Shown piece by piece: positions 57,286 through 64,000 of a stretch of 64,000 nt of DNA. This stretch comes from Leptolyngbya sp. (GTDB lineage: Bacteria > Cyanobacteriota > Cyanobacteriia > Phormidesmidales > Phormidesmidaceae): positions 28,648 to 92,647 of the forward strand of contig QBLT01000001.1 in NCBI GenBank assembly GCA_003249105.1, written 5' to 3'. A program made the position numbers and the translations under genes. Numbering within the stretch: position 1 is the first letter of the stretch; every line of letters starts with the position of its first letter. The notes beneath the pieces are model-generated. The model was not told the origin of the DNA. It was given only the letters and a program-made list of their open reading frames with translations, and did not search any database.

Positions 57286-59571
57286 ATGGCCACAACCACA
57301 CTGGTGAAGGTGAAAGGCGCGGGTACGGAAGTCATCCAGGCGTCGAAAGATGAGGCGGCTTCCATCTTGAATATCCACAGAGAAATTCAGGATGGAAGTC
57401 TGACACTGCTACATCGTGCAAAAGAGTTGGGCGATCGCCTGGCTGCGAAGAAAGCGGAACTAGGGCATGGGAATTGGGGGCCGTGGCTAGCCCAGTACCT
57501 ACCGGAGATAAGTGATCGCCACGTCCGGAATTACCTCAGCATTTCAGAGCGCTGGGAGCAGTTGGAGGAATGGATACAAGCTCAGCAAAAGTCGGGGGAA
57601 ATGAGTCTTCGAGGTGCGCTGAACTATCTCACCGAGGCCAGCAAAGCTGATTCAGGGATACCCAAGAATGATGAGATTGTCTCCATTTGGGGACAAGTGG
57701 GGCGGGTGAGCAAAAGAGGCAGGGTAGGCTTCGCTATAGAGCTGACTCACGATCACGTTTCAAACCAATTTAACTACCCGAAAAGCGTTCGCACCTACGA
57801 GACTCTTTGGAAGCTCTGGGAGGCAGAGGGTACCGACGTGCTGGCGTTGCACAAAATTGTTGAGGCATCCGAGCGCTTCGAGATTGGTGACTATGTGAGG
57901 GGTTTAGACCCAACGGGCGATACTCGTCAGGGCTTCGTTGAAAAGAAGGGCTTCAAGTACCTTACCCTCGACATTGGCGTTGTGCTAAGCGAAAGCGCTA
58001 CCAAAATCGACCCCCCGGCGATTGTCAACGTCCCTGAAAAACCAGATTTGTGCTTATTGGATGATGCTGAGCCCGGCAGCGAACCCAAGCCATTAGGGGA
58101 CAATAGTGACCCCGACAAGACTATCGAGTTTCGCTATCAGGATGTCTACGGGGTGGTGACCCGAAAGCAGATAGAGGCATTCGGCAAGACTTACTCAGGC
58201 GACATCCTGACGAATGACAAGATTCGCGGCATGTTCGAGTTTGAGGGCAAGCATTGGGTCTGCACCTCGGGAATGGCTACGGTCAGTAACCCCAGCCTCT
58301 GCGCCATTGGTGTTGTTCCTACCGACCAATGGGAAGGCCCGGTTTATGACTACAACACTCAGCCCCCAGGCATCCGATTCACCTATGCCGGAAACTTGAT
58401 CAAATATCGCGGTAGGGAGTACGTCCTGACCGACGAAGAACTGCACCTTACCATTCGACCCGAGGATGCCATTTTTATAGACGTTGACGACAACGCCCTA
58501 GCCGTCGGCGATCGCGTCATTTGGCCAGACGATGACTCAATTCAGGGCACCATCGTCAAGCTTGACCCCAGTGCCATTTGGCTAAAGCAGGTTGTCGTAC
58601 AGTGGGACGTTGACCCAGAGGGCCACACTACGCCATGCCAGGGCCAGAGCATTCGCTCTCTGGCCCATAATCCCCTGCCAAAGCCGGACGACGCCCCGGT
58701 AGACACTGTCCCCACCCATGTCTACGACGGGTCTAAACATGAATTGATGGTTGGCGATCACATCGTCGTTATCGACTTTTGGGAAGACGGCGGCGAGGTA
58801 GTGGCCCTCGAACCAGAGTTGAAGATGGTTGAGGTTGCCTGGGATGACCAAGACAGCGATCGCGAACCCTGGATCAAGTCCATCGACATCTATAAGCCTC
58901 AGACTGAGGTCAAAAACGGCAACGGCGTTTCCGAAATGCCCCCCCAGCTCCGGCAGATAAACCATAAGTTGGACAGTCACCCTGCTGCCGCCCACGACAA
59001 AGATGAAAATTGCACCCCTAGATGGATCTGGGAGCCAATCCTGGCTCGCTGGGGCCGCAACAAGTTCGACATCGACGTAGCGGCGAGCGCCGCCGCCAGT
59101 GTGCCCGCGATCGCATGTTTCACGAAGGAAAAAAGTGGCCTCGACGATGATGTGGTGTGGCAGGTAGAGACGACCGACGAAGAGGCCGAAACCTTGGGAT
59201 GGGAACATGCCCCCCTCAGCCTAAACGGCCCCTTCAGCCGGAAATTTGCAGCCCAGTATGATGCTGGGCTGCTGCCGAGCCACTTCTTCGTCTTAACTAA
59301 GTCCGATAGTCGAACAGCTTGGCACCAGCGGTACCTGAACCGGTGCCAGGCTGTGTGCCGGGTTGCTCAATACATCACATTCGACCAAACTGGCGACGAT
59401 TGCCAAGACGCTACATACTCAGTAGACGTACTCTACTTTGGCCCTGACAAAGAAAGGTTTGCTGAAGCAACGGCGCACTATGGGAGAGTGTTTTTCCCTA
59501 CCAATATCAAGGCCGCTTACGATCTGCCGCCCGGTACGCAAGTGGTCGAAGTTGAAGCATGCGAAGCCTAA
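57286..59571 (+). CDS. DUF3102 plus Dam-like methyltransferase large protein
   Basis: 761 aa from ATG 57286. The N-terminus matches the DUF3102 pattern (LGDRLAAKKAELGHGNWGPW, then a DRHVRNYLSISERWEQL helix). The middle holds KOW/SH3-like modules (AVGDRVIWPDDDSIQGTIVK and MVGDHIVVIDFWEDGGEVV). The C-terminus from about 575 (CTPRWIWEPILARWG...FDIDVAAS) looks like a phage Dam-type N6-adenine methyltransferase. The catalytic box, expected NPPY/F, reads NGPF at about 646-649, so activity is doubtful or altered. Promoter-like element upstream (57234). Confidence 0.8.
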   Translation: MATTTLVKVKGAGTEVIQASKDEAASILNIHREIQDGSLTLLHRAKELGDRLAAKKAELGHGNWGPWLAQYLPEISDRHVRNYLSISERWEQLEEWIQAQQKSGEMSLRGALNYLTEASKADSGIPKNDEIVSIWGQVGRVSKRGRVGFAIELTHDHVSNQFNYPKSVRTYETLWKLWEAEGTDVLALHKIVEASERFEIGDYVRGLDPTGDTRQGFVEKKGFKYLTLDIGVVLSESATKIDPPAIVNVPEKPDLCLLDDAEPGSEPKPLGDNSDPDKTIEFRYQDVYGVVTRKQIEAFGKTYSGDILTNDKIRGMFEFEGKHWVCTSGMATVSNPSLCAIGVVPTDQWEGPVYDYNTQPPGIRFTYAGNLIKYRGREYVLTDEELHLTIRPEDAIFIDVDDNALAVGDRVIWPDDDSIQGTIVKLDPSAIWLKQVVVQWDVDPEGHTTPCQGQSIRSLAHNPLPKPDDAPVDTVPTHVYDGSKHELMVGDHIVVIDFWEDGGEVVALEPELKMVEVAWDDQDSDREPWIKSIDIYKPQTEVKNGNGVSEMPPQLRQINHKLDSHPAAAHDKDENCTPRWIWEPILARWGRNKFDIDVAASAAASVPAIACFTKEKSGLDDDVVWQVETTDEEAETLGWEHAPLSLNGPFSRKFAAQYDAGLLPSHFFVLTKSDSRTAWHQRYLNRCQAVCRVAQYITFDQTGDDCQDATYSVDVLYFGPDKERFAEATAHYGRVFFPTNIKAAYDLPPGTQVVEVEACEA

Positions 59572-59642
59572 CGCTTCCCATCCAACATCGGCCCTGGGCA
59601 TCTCCATGGCCACCTTGCCCATATCTGATTTGGAGTTTTACA

Positions 59643-59861
59643 ATGTCAAGCCCTACAGCCCAACCAACCAGAATCGATCTACAGGTCGAGATTCCTGAAG
59701 ACCTCCACAACGCGTTGCAGGCCTACCTAGACAGCAACCCTAGCTGGAGCCAGGCACGAGTGTTCTCAGCCGCTACCGCCCTATTCCTAATGCAAAACGG
59801 AGCCAGTGATCGCAGCATAAACCGAACCTATCTCGACGCCCTATTTGACCACCAGGTTTAG
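59643..59861 (+). CDS. DUF2811-family small protein
   Basis: 72 aa from ATG 59643 (MSSPTAQPTRIDLQVEIPED). The IDLQVEIPEDLHNALQAYLD, FSAATALFLMQNG and YLDALF pattern matches the small DUF2811 family common in cyanobacteria; function unknown. It is probably co-transcribed with the methyltransferase-like gene that ends 71 bp upstream. Its stop overlaps that of the short opposite ORF. Confidence 0.75.
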   Translation: MSSPTAQPTRIDLQVEIPEDLHNALQAYLDSNPSWSQARVFSAATALFLMQNGASDRSINRTYLDALFDHQV

Positions 59862-60034
59862 TTGTGTAAGTTGTAGTGTAAGTTCTTGAGTAAATGGTGA
59901 GGTTCTGTGCGATGGTCAAAGACCGGCCCTTGGCCATCGCACCCTATGCCATGGAAAGTATTGGCGAATTTAGCCTGTGTGGCCTGGATGGCTTCGTCGT
60001 GGGCCTGCTCGATGTCGTTGAGGTCAAGCACCAT
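59858..60034 (-). CDS. possible small protein
   Basis: 58 aa if started at ATG 60034 (MVLDLNDIEQAHDEAIQA), His-rich C-terminus. Stop overlaps the DUF2811 stop by 4 bp. It lies immediately after a copy of the 67-bp direct repeat, which could supply its promoter. A weak call without homology. Confidence 0.33.
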   Translation of the reverse strand: MVLDLNDIEQAHDEAIQATQAKFANTFHGIGCDGQGPVFDHRTEPHHLLKNLHYNLHN

Positions 60035-60052
60035 TTTCTCGCCGTAGGCGAT

Positions 60053-60119
60053 CGCCTCTCGATTCAAGAACGGTTACAGCCTATAAATCCGGATTTATTG
60101 CCTGTGGGTTGCCATCACA
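60053..60119. repeat. 67-bp direct repeat, copy 1
   Basis: 62 of 67 bases match 60712-60778. A perfect 16-bp palindrome (ATAAATCC and complement) lies at 60083-60098. Together with copy 2 it brackets the DUF192 gene. Confidence 0.92.
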
Positions 60120-60140
60120 TGACGGCGCAAAATTCAGACG

Positions 60141-60644
60141 CTAATCTAGTTCAAAGATTTGGATCGTGCTGCCTTCGGCTAGCGATAGGGATTCGGCAGT
60201 CCCAGCAGCCAACTCAATCACACTGTCGACAATGCCCCCTGAGTCATATATCGGGCAATCACTGGGAGAGGTGGTGCAAGGAGGCACGTCACTAACTACA
60301 GCGGATACTTTCTCGTTATGTAAAAAAACCATATCCAGCGGAAACCGAACGCCAGCCATCCACAGTTGAACTTCTTGCTCAGGGCTGACCGTAAACAGCA
60401 TGCCACGGTTCACGGGGAGGCTATTGCGCCCCTTCAGCCCCTGATTCTTCTCCTGGTCAGTCACAGCAGTTTCTAGCAGGATCTGCTTCCCATTTATCTC
60501 GAAGTAATGAGTCGGAGAGGGATCTCGCGTGTCACTCCATTGGCCCAATGGCATCAATATGAGCCATCCGATACCCAGGGCCAGGATAGAGCAAGCGATG
60601 AGTAGTTTTTTATCAATCCTTGGTGGTGAATTCTGTCGGGCCAT
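60141..60644 (-). CDS. DUF192-family secreted/anchored protein
   Basis: 167 aa from ATG 60644 (MARQNSPPRIDKK); longer upstream frames are not supported. An N-terminal hydrophobic anchor at about 13-34 is followed by a DUF192 domain: RNSLPVNRGMLFTVSPEQEV, LWMAGVRFPLDMVFL and AGTAESLSL correspond to the family's conserved blocks. Two Cys (PPCTTSPSDCP) sit in an insert. The family is widespread, of unclear function, and sits in the periplasm. The gene lies exactly between two 67-bp direct repeats (21 bp from one, 67 bp from the other), like a single-gene cassette. Confidence 0.85.
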   Translation of the reverse strand: MARQNSPPRIDKKLLIACSILALGIGWLILMPLGQWSDTRDPSPTHYFEINGKQILLETAVTDQEKNQGLKGRNSLPVNRGMLFTVSPEQEVQLWMAGVRFPLDMVFLHNEKVSAVVSDVPPCTTSPSDCPIYDSGGIVDSVIELAAGTAESLSLAEGSTIQIFELD

Positions 60645-60711
60645 TTTCGTAAGAAAACCTGCAATTGAAAGTATGCTATCTGCTTTCACGCCGATGGCTA
60701 AATGCTGAGAG

Positions 60712-60778
60712 CGCCTCTCGATCCAAGAACGGTTACACCCTATAAATCCGGATTTATTGCCTATGGATTGCCATGACA
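60712..60778. repeat. 67-bp direct repeat, copy 2
   Basis: Matches copy 1 at 62 of 67 bases, with the 16-bp palindrome at 60742-60757. It also lies upstream of the XRE regulator at 60843, so the palindrome may be an operator. Confidence 0.92.
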
Positions 60779-60842
60779 AGTGCTCATGGATATATTGTTG
60801 ATATGATTGAAGTCTGTAGTGGATTAGCACACGAGGCTGAGT

Positions 60843-61223
60843 ATGGCGACATCTACAGATGTACGAGTAATCCCTCTGCGGGACGTACTCAGGGCAGTAA
60901 TGGAAGAGTATGCGATTCGGGCGTCTGAACTGTCGGCCAAGTCTGGAGTTCCCGAAAGCAGTATTTCAAAGTTCCTCAGTGGTTCTTCAGATTTACGAAC
61001 CACGGATGTTGATGCTATAAGGACAGCACTCCCTGATGAAGCAAGGACGCATCTGCTGCAATTGTTAGGGCACTGCGGGAGTGTACCGGTAGATGAAAAT
61101 GCACGTCTCTTGTTAGTGCTATCGGGAATCAGGGAGTATGCACAGATGTGCAGCACGGCTCAATTCCAAGAAGTTTTAGGCGCGATCGTAGAAGGTAGAG
61201 CCAAGGCACTAGAGCACGCTTAG
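60843..61223 (+). CDS. XRE-type helix-turn-helix regulator, paralogue 1
   Basis: 126 aa. HTH region at about 25-50 (RASELSAKSGVPESSISKFL), then a helical C-terminal domain (LLVLSGIREYAQMCSTAQFQ). The regulator at 61824-62237 has the same length, HTH position and C-terminal arrangement, so they are divergent paralogues. It probably acts as a repressor of local promoters, perhaps through the palindromes in the 67-bp repeats. Its stop overlaps the convergent 81-aa gene by 4 bp. Confidence 0.75.
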   Translation: MATSTDVRVIPLRDVLRAVMEEYAIRASELSAKSGVPESSISKFLSGSSDLRTTDVDAIRTALPDEARTHLLQLLGHCGSVPVDENARLLLVLSGIREYAQMCSTAQFQEVLGAIVEGRAKALEHA

Positions 61224-61465
61224 CGCCTTGGCTCTCCGTCTGAGTAGCATCTGCATGAATCATTGATGTCCCCTACTGCAAGCGACAATACAGAGGTAGC
61301 ATCTAAGCTATTCACTACTCTCAAAGGGGCATCGCCCCTTTGCTCTGGACTAACGACAATGGATAGATTGCATTGACGGACTAGCTCAACTACGAGGCGC
61401 TGTCGATCGGCTACAGGCAGTTGGGATATTTCGTGTAGCAGGCCTGCTAGAGTAGGTTTCCGCAT
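61220..61465 (-). CDS. small hypothetical protein
   Basis: 81 aa starting MRKPTLAGLLHEISQLPVADRQ. The helical start resembles small antitoxin-type or DUF2281-like segments ('ISQLPVADRQRLVVELV'), but no partner is evident. The palindrome 61322-61342 lies inside it. Convergent with the XRE gene (4-bp overlap). Confidence 0.45.
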   Translation of the reverse strand: MRKPTLAGLLHEISQLPVADRQRLVVELVRQCNLSIVVSPEQRGDAPLRVVNSLDATSVLSLAVGDINDSCRCYSDGEPRR

Positions 61466-61519
61466 TTCCTGGCAAATATTGATAGGTAGAATATAAATGC
61501 TTTGACCTTTGTTCTGCCA

Positions 61520-61741
61520 TTAAGCATTCACTATGCTGTCCATAATCTTATTGGGTGTCTGGTAGGCAAACCTCAGATACTGTACCTGCTGACGGCTTTC
61601 TTGCATGAATAGTTTCTGGCCACAGTCTCCCTGAAGGAGAGTCATGTCTAGGCGTTGAAGAATTAACTGTCCGGCATCCCTAAATGCGTCATACGTACGC
61701 CTACGGCAGAGCGAAGCTATATGAGGGCCGCACAGGCCCAC
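61520..61741 (-). CDS. weak small open reading frame
   Basis: 73 aa if GTG 61741 is used; the C-terminal half (RLDMTLLQGDCGQKLFMQES) looks protein-like, the N-terminus does not. It may be a decayed gene fragment. Nothing else is seen in 61466-61823. Confidence 0.25.
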   Translation of the reverse strand: MGLCGPHIASLCRRRTYDAFRDAGQLILQRLDMTLLQGDCGQKLFMQESRQQVQYLRFAYQTPNKIMDSIVNA

Positions 61742-61823
61742 AATAAGTCAGTGGATTGGTTGTCGAAGGTGTGCCAAGAACCGGTGTTGCCCAAGATCGC
61801 TTTGACCCGAAACATCAACGCCC

Positions 61824-62237
61824 CTACAAAGCTTCGTCTAATTTAAGGTTGGGGTTTGCATCACAGGCCAAATAAATGACCCGGAGCAGAGCAAGCTGCT
61901 CATCGGTAGTGCACCTCCTAGCATAAGTGTCTACTAAAGCGAGAAGAGCATCTGTATGGAGGTCATCATGGGATGGATCCGATTTAGCCGTGCGGATCAT
62001 AGCCTCAGACTCGCGCAGTACATCTAGCAAATAGACAAAAGCCTCTGGTTCCAATTCATTCAGGATGCGTTGCAAGGATGAGGTGTTTACCTCCCTGCGA
62101 CCGTTACGAAACTCTGACAAAGTGGCTGGCGATACGCGTGCCCGTACCGATAGATCATTCGCATTGATCTCGAATTTTTCGAGCGTCATGCGTAGAGCCT
62201 CTCGAATCCCAACTCGATGGCCGTGCCTGAGGTTCAT
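61824..62237 (-). CDS. XRE-type helix-turn-helix regulator, paralogue 2
   Basis: 137 aa. HTH at about 28-53 (NANDLSVRARVSPATLSEFRNG) is the same fold as in 60843-61223. The C-terminal helical domain LLALVDTYARRCTTDEQLAL corresponds to the partner's LLVLSGIREYAQM... block. Probable repressor; it transcribes away from the Rep gene, from the left edge of the 447-bp Rep upstream region. Confidence 0.75.
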   Translation of the reverse strand: MNLRHGHRVGIREALRMTLEKFEINANDLSVRARVSPATLSEFRNGRREVNTSSLQRILNELEPEAFVYLLDVLRESEAMIRTAKSDPSHDDLHTDALLALVDTYARRCTTDEQLALLRVIYLACDANPNLKLDEAL

Positions 62238-62684
62238 CAGTAGAATGCAGCAGAAATGGAATATTCCGAAAATACACGGAAATTCAGCTATTCTGTTAAA
62301 AATTACCGAAAGTGCAAATGTTGCTGGTGGCGTAGAGGGTCAAGGGCTTGAGCTAGGCCCAACCATCCTCTACTGATATGCGTTCAAATAAAGGATCAAA
62401 TCAGGGTTTTTCATGTAAGATCTCAGTAGTCTTCACACTTTCGATAAAATTTCTTGAGGTTAGAAACGTAGAACCCATTTAAAAGAATTAAGACCCCCGA
62501 CCGCAAATCAGGAGTCTTAACAAGTATCCTCGCCCCAGACACGCAAATGGAAGGGGAAGCGAAGAAATCTAAACTAATGCCATGATAGCAGCTACCTTGG
62601 ATTTGTAGCAATGCTTTCTGGATTTTTAGTTGAGCTTTCCTTCGCCGCACAGGAAAACAACTCATCTAAAAACCCCAGAATCTT
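62238..62684. promoter_or_regulatory. upstream region of rep, possible origin area
   Basis: 447 bp without a convincing gene. It contains a hairpin TTAAGAC-CCC...GG-GTCTTAA at 62488-62520 (10 bp, one mismatch) and AT-rich blocks near 62380-62460. As the region between a repressor-like gene and the putative Rep gene, it is a good candidate for rep control and possibly an origin; direct repeats (iterons) were not recognised. Confidence 0.4.
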
Positions 62685-64000
62685 ATGGCGGCCTCAGTCC
62701 TCCTGCCTCACTCCGAGGTGGGTCAGCATCTTATCAATTTATTTGGCGACTATCTTTGGGAATCTCTAGAGAGTCCTAACGTTGCCCCAGCCCGGTGGCG
62801 CACCCTAAAGCATGAGCTGCGCCCCCGAGTGCTCTGGGAGCAATGGAACAATCCCACAGTATTGGTGGGAGTTCGCTTTGGTCACACCACCCGCTACGGG
62901 ATGCTCGATCTGGACGCAGGCGGACGCTATTGCACACCAGCTGAGATCGCAGAGATCCGAGGTGCCCTAGAAACCGTTGGCCTGAATCGAACGGTCTTGG
63001 TGCGCTCCAGCCACAGTGGTGGGCTGCATCTCTACATCCCTCTACCCGAGACCGTCAAAACCTTTGATCTGGCCTGCATTCTTACCCAATGCCTGAAAGC
63101 TCAGGGATTCATTGTCGAGAAGGGACATCTAGAGGTGTTCCCTAACCCCAAAACCTTCGGGGTCAATCAATTTGTGGAGTACAACGGCCACAGGCTCCCA
63201 CTTCAACCCCAGTCGGGCAGCTGGCTACTGACCGACGACCTCGAACCCCAAGGGGATTCGCTCTCGACCTTCTTTGAGCAATGGGAATGGGCAGCCCAGG
63301 GGCAAGACCTGGAGATGCTGTTACTCTCAGCCCCTCATGCCAGAGAGTCGCGCAAACAGGAATTCAATCGGCGATCGCTCTCTCCCCAGGCCCAAGAGTG
63401 GAAAGACGACCTCGACATCGAAATCCGGGAGGGTTGGACAGGCTCCGGGCAGACGAATCGGTTACTGAAGTCGATCGCGACCCGGAGCCATGTGTTTGAA
63501 GGGCTCTCCGGCACAGCATTAGTCGATCGCATTGTGGAACTGGCGATCGCATCGCCAGGATTTCAAGAGCATTGCCACCATCAAAACGAGATTCGCTCAA
63601 AGGCGAAGCACTGGGCCAAGTCGGTCGAGGGCTACTACTGGCCTATCGGTACCCGTCGTGGCCAGCGGCTACCTGGGGGCGAGAACACCGTGCGCCAGCT
63701 CGACGCCCGCGATCGCATCGCCCAAGCCGTGGCCGCCCTGAAAGATATCGAATTTCCAAGCATCAGAAGCCTTGCTGCTGCGATCGCCAATGCCGCTCGC
63801 AGCAGCTTACAAACCCTCTATCGGAATGCCGATCTATGGCATCCCGAAAAAACACCTGTAACGGTTGCAGGCCAAGGCATAGAGTCAGTAGACGTTGCTC
63901 TAGAGAGCATGGGTAACGCGATCGCAGGAGCTGAAAACCCTTGTAATCAGGGAGTGTTACACACCACAGGGGGGGGTATGAAGTGTGGTGGCCCTGAGGC
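62685..64000 (+). CDS. putative plasmid replication/primase protein, 3' end outside window
   Basis: Open frame from ATG 62685 to the right edge (438 codons visible, no stop). Features fit an archaeo-eukaryotic-primase-type fold: YGMLDLDAGG (a DxD-like pair), then SSHSGGLHLYIPL (the sxH motif), then LEVFPNPKTF (third acidic block). The C-terminal part (about 290-330) has a helical region with TGSGQTNRLLKS. Primase-like Rep proteins occur on large cyanobacterial plasmids. No stop codon occurs over 1.3 kb, and codon use is consistent. The role in replication is inferred from the fold pattern and from the ParAB and regulatory genes in the same window. Confidence 0.68.
   Translation, partial: MAASVLLPHSEVGQHLINLFGDYLWESLESPNVAPARWRTLKHELRPRVLWEQWNNPTVLVGVRFGHTTRYGMLDLDAGGRYCTPAEIAEIRGALETVGLNRTVLVRSSHSGGLHLYIPLPETVKTFDLACILTQCLKAQGFIVEKGHLEVFPNPKTFGVNQFVEYNGHRLPLQPQSGSWLLTDDLEPQGDSLSTFFEQWEWAAQGQDLEMLLLSAPHARESRKQEFNRRSLSPQAQEWKDDLDIEIREGWTGSGQTNRLLKSIATRSHVFEGLSGTALVDRIVELAIASPGFQEHCHHQNEIRSKAKHWAKSVEGYYWPIGTRRGQRLPGGENTVRQLDARDRIAQAVAALKDIEFPSIRSLAAAIANAARSSLQTLYRNADLWHPEKTPVTVAGQGIESVDVALESMGNAIAGAENPCNQGVLHTTGGGMKCGGPE

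Noticed and set aside
62423-62665. 80-codon minus-strand frame upstream of rep
   Set aside because: Low-quality composition, overlaps the hairpin region, and no ribosome-binding site; treated as non-coding control region.

Overview
The window looks like part of a large conjugative plasmid (or a plasmid-like integrative element) of a cyanobacterium. The HIP1 octamer GCGATCGC recurs throughout the GC-rich parts. Several genes belong to families I associate with cyanobacteria (a DUF2811-type small protein, a DUF3102/Dam-like protein, TraK/VirB9-, VirB10- and VirB4-like transfer genes), and a ParA/ParB partition pair and a probable primase-type Rep gene are present. The host looks like a filamentous or unicellular non-marine cyanobacterium, but the genus cannot be fixed from the sequence.

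Layout. (1) 0-24 kb, minus strand: a type IV secretion (conjugation) operon read from about 22.9 kb leftwards: VirB2-like pilin, VirB3-like, VirB4/TraC ATPase, a secreted glycine-rich repeat protein in the VirB5 position, VirB6/TrbL-like, VirB8/TraE-like, VirB10/TraB-like, VirB9/TraK-like, a membrane protein of unknown function, VirD4/TraG coupling ATPase and two small genes. A complete QatABCD anti-phage system sits at 8.0-3.4 kb. It separates this operon from a large secreted peptidoglycan hydrolase, a small membrane protein and a lipoprotein (3.1-0 kb). The N-terminal half of the hydrolase is paralogous to the unknown protein beside VirB9. A response-regulator-like activator (23.2 kb, plus strand) is divergent from the operon, and a signal peptidase I follows it. 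(2) 24.6-29 kb: small unknown genes and the partition operon parA-parB with its terminator. (3) 29.3-40.3 kb: an accessory or defence island. It holds a NucS-like nuclease divergent from a NERD-domain helicase, an AT-rich ABC three-component (ABC-3C) set, a truncated tyrosine recombinase, a YhcG-type PD-(D/E)XK nuclease, and several degenerate partial copies of the helicase and YhcG genes that record past recombination. (4) 40.4-46 kb: a ribbon-helix-helix regulator divergent from a second membrane and ATPase operon that ends in a two-domain (M23 plus lytic transglycosylase) murein hydrolase, probably also for transfer. (5) 46-60 kb: short operons of small unknown genes, a PAPS-reductase-like protein, RadC, and two large proteins with adenine-methyltransferase-like domains. 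Five promoters share an identical 16-bp core (four here, one at 40.2 kb) and weaker relatives occur, so this looks like a co-regulated early or leading region. (6) 60-64 kb: a DUF192 gene bracketed by 67-bp direct repeats, two paralogous XRE-type regulators, and a probable replication protein that runs off the right edge.

How it fits together: the operons of regions 1 and 4 build the envelope-spanning transfer machine and its wall-cutting enzymes. ParAB and the putative Rep maintain the replicon. Region 5 resembles the leading region of conjugative plasmids (anti-restriction-type methyltransferases, RadC). QatABCD, ABC-3C, the NERD helicase/NucS pair and YhcG are defence-type cargo. No relaxase, rRNA, complete tRNA, CRISPR array or complete insertion sequence was seen in the window.
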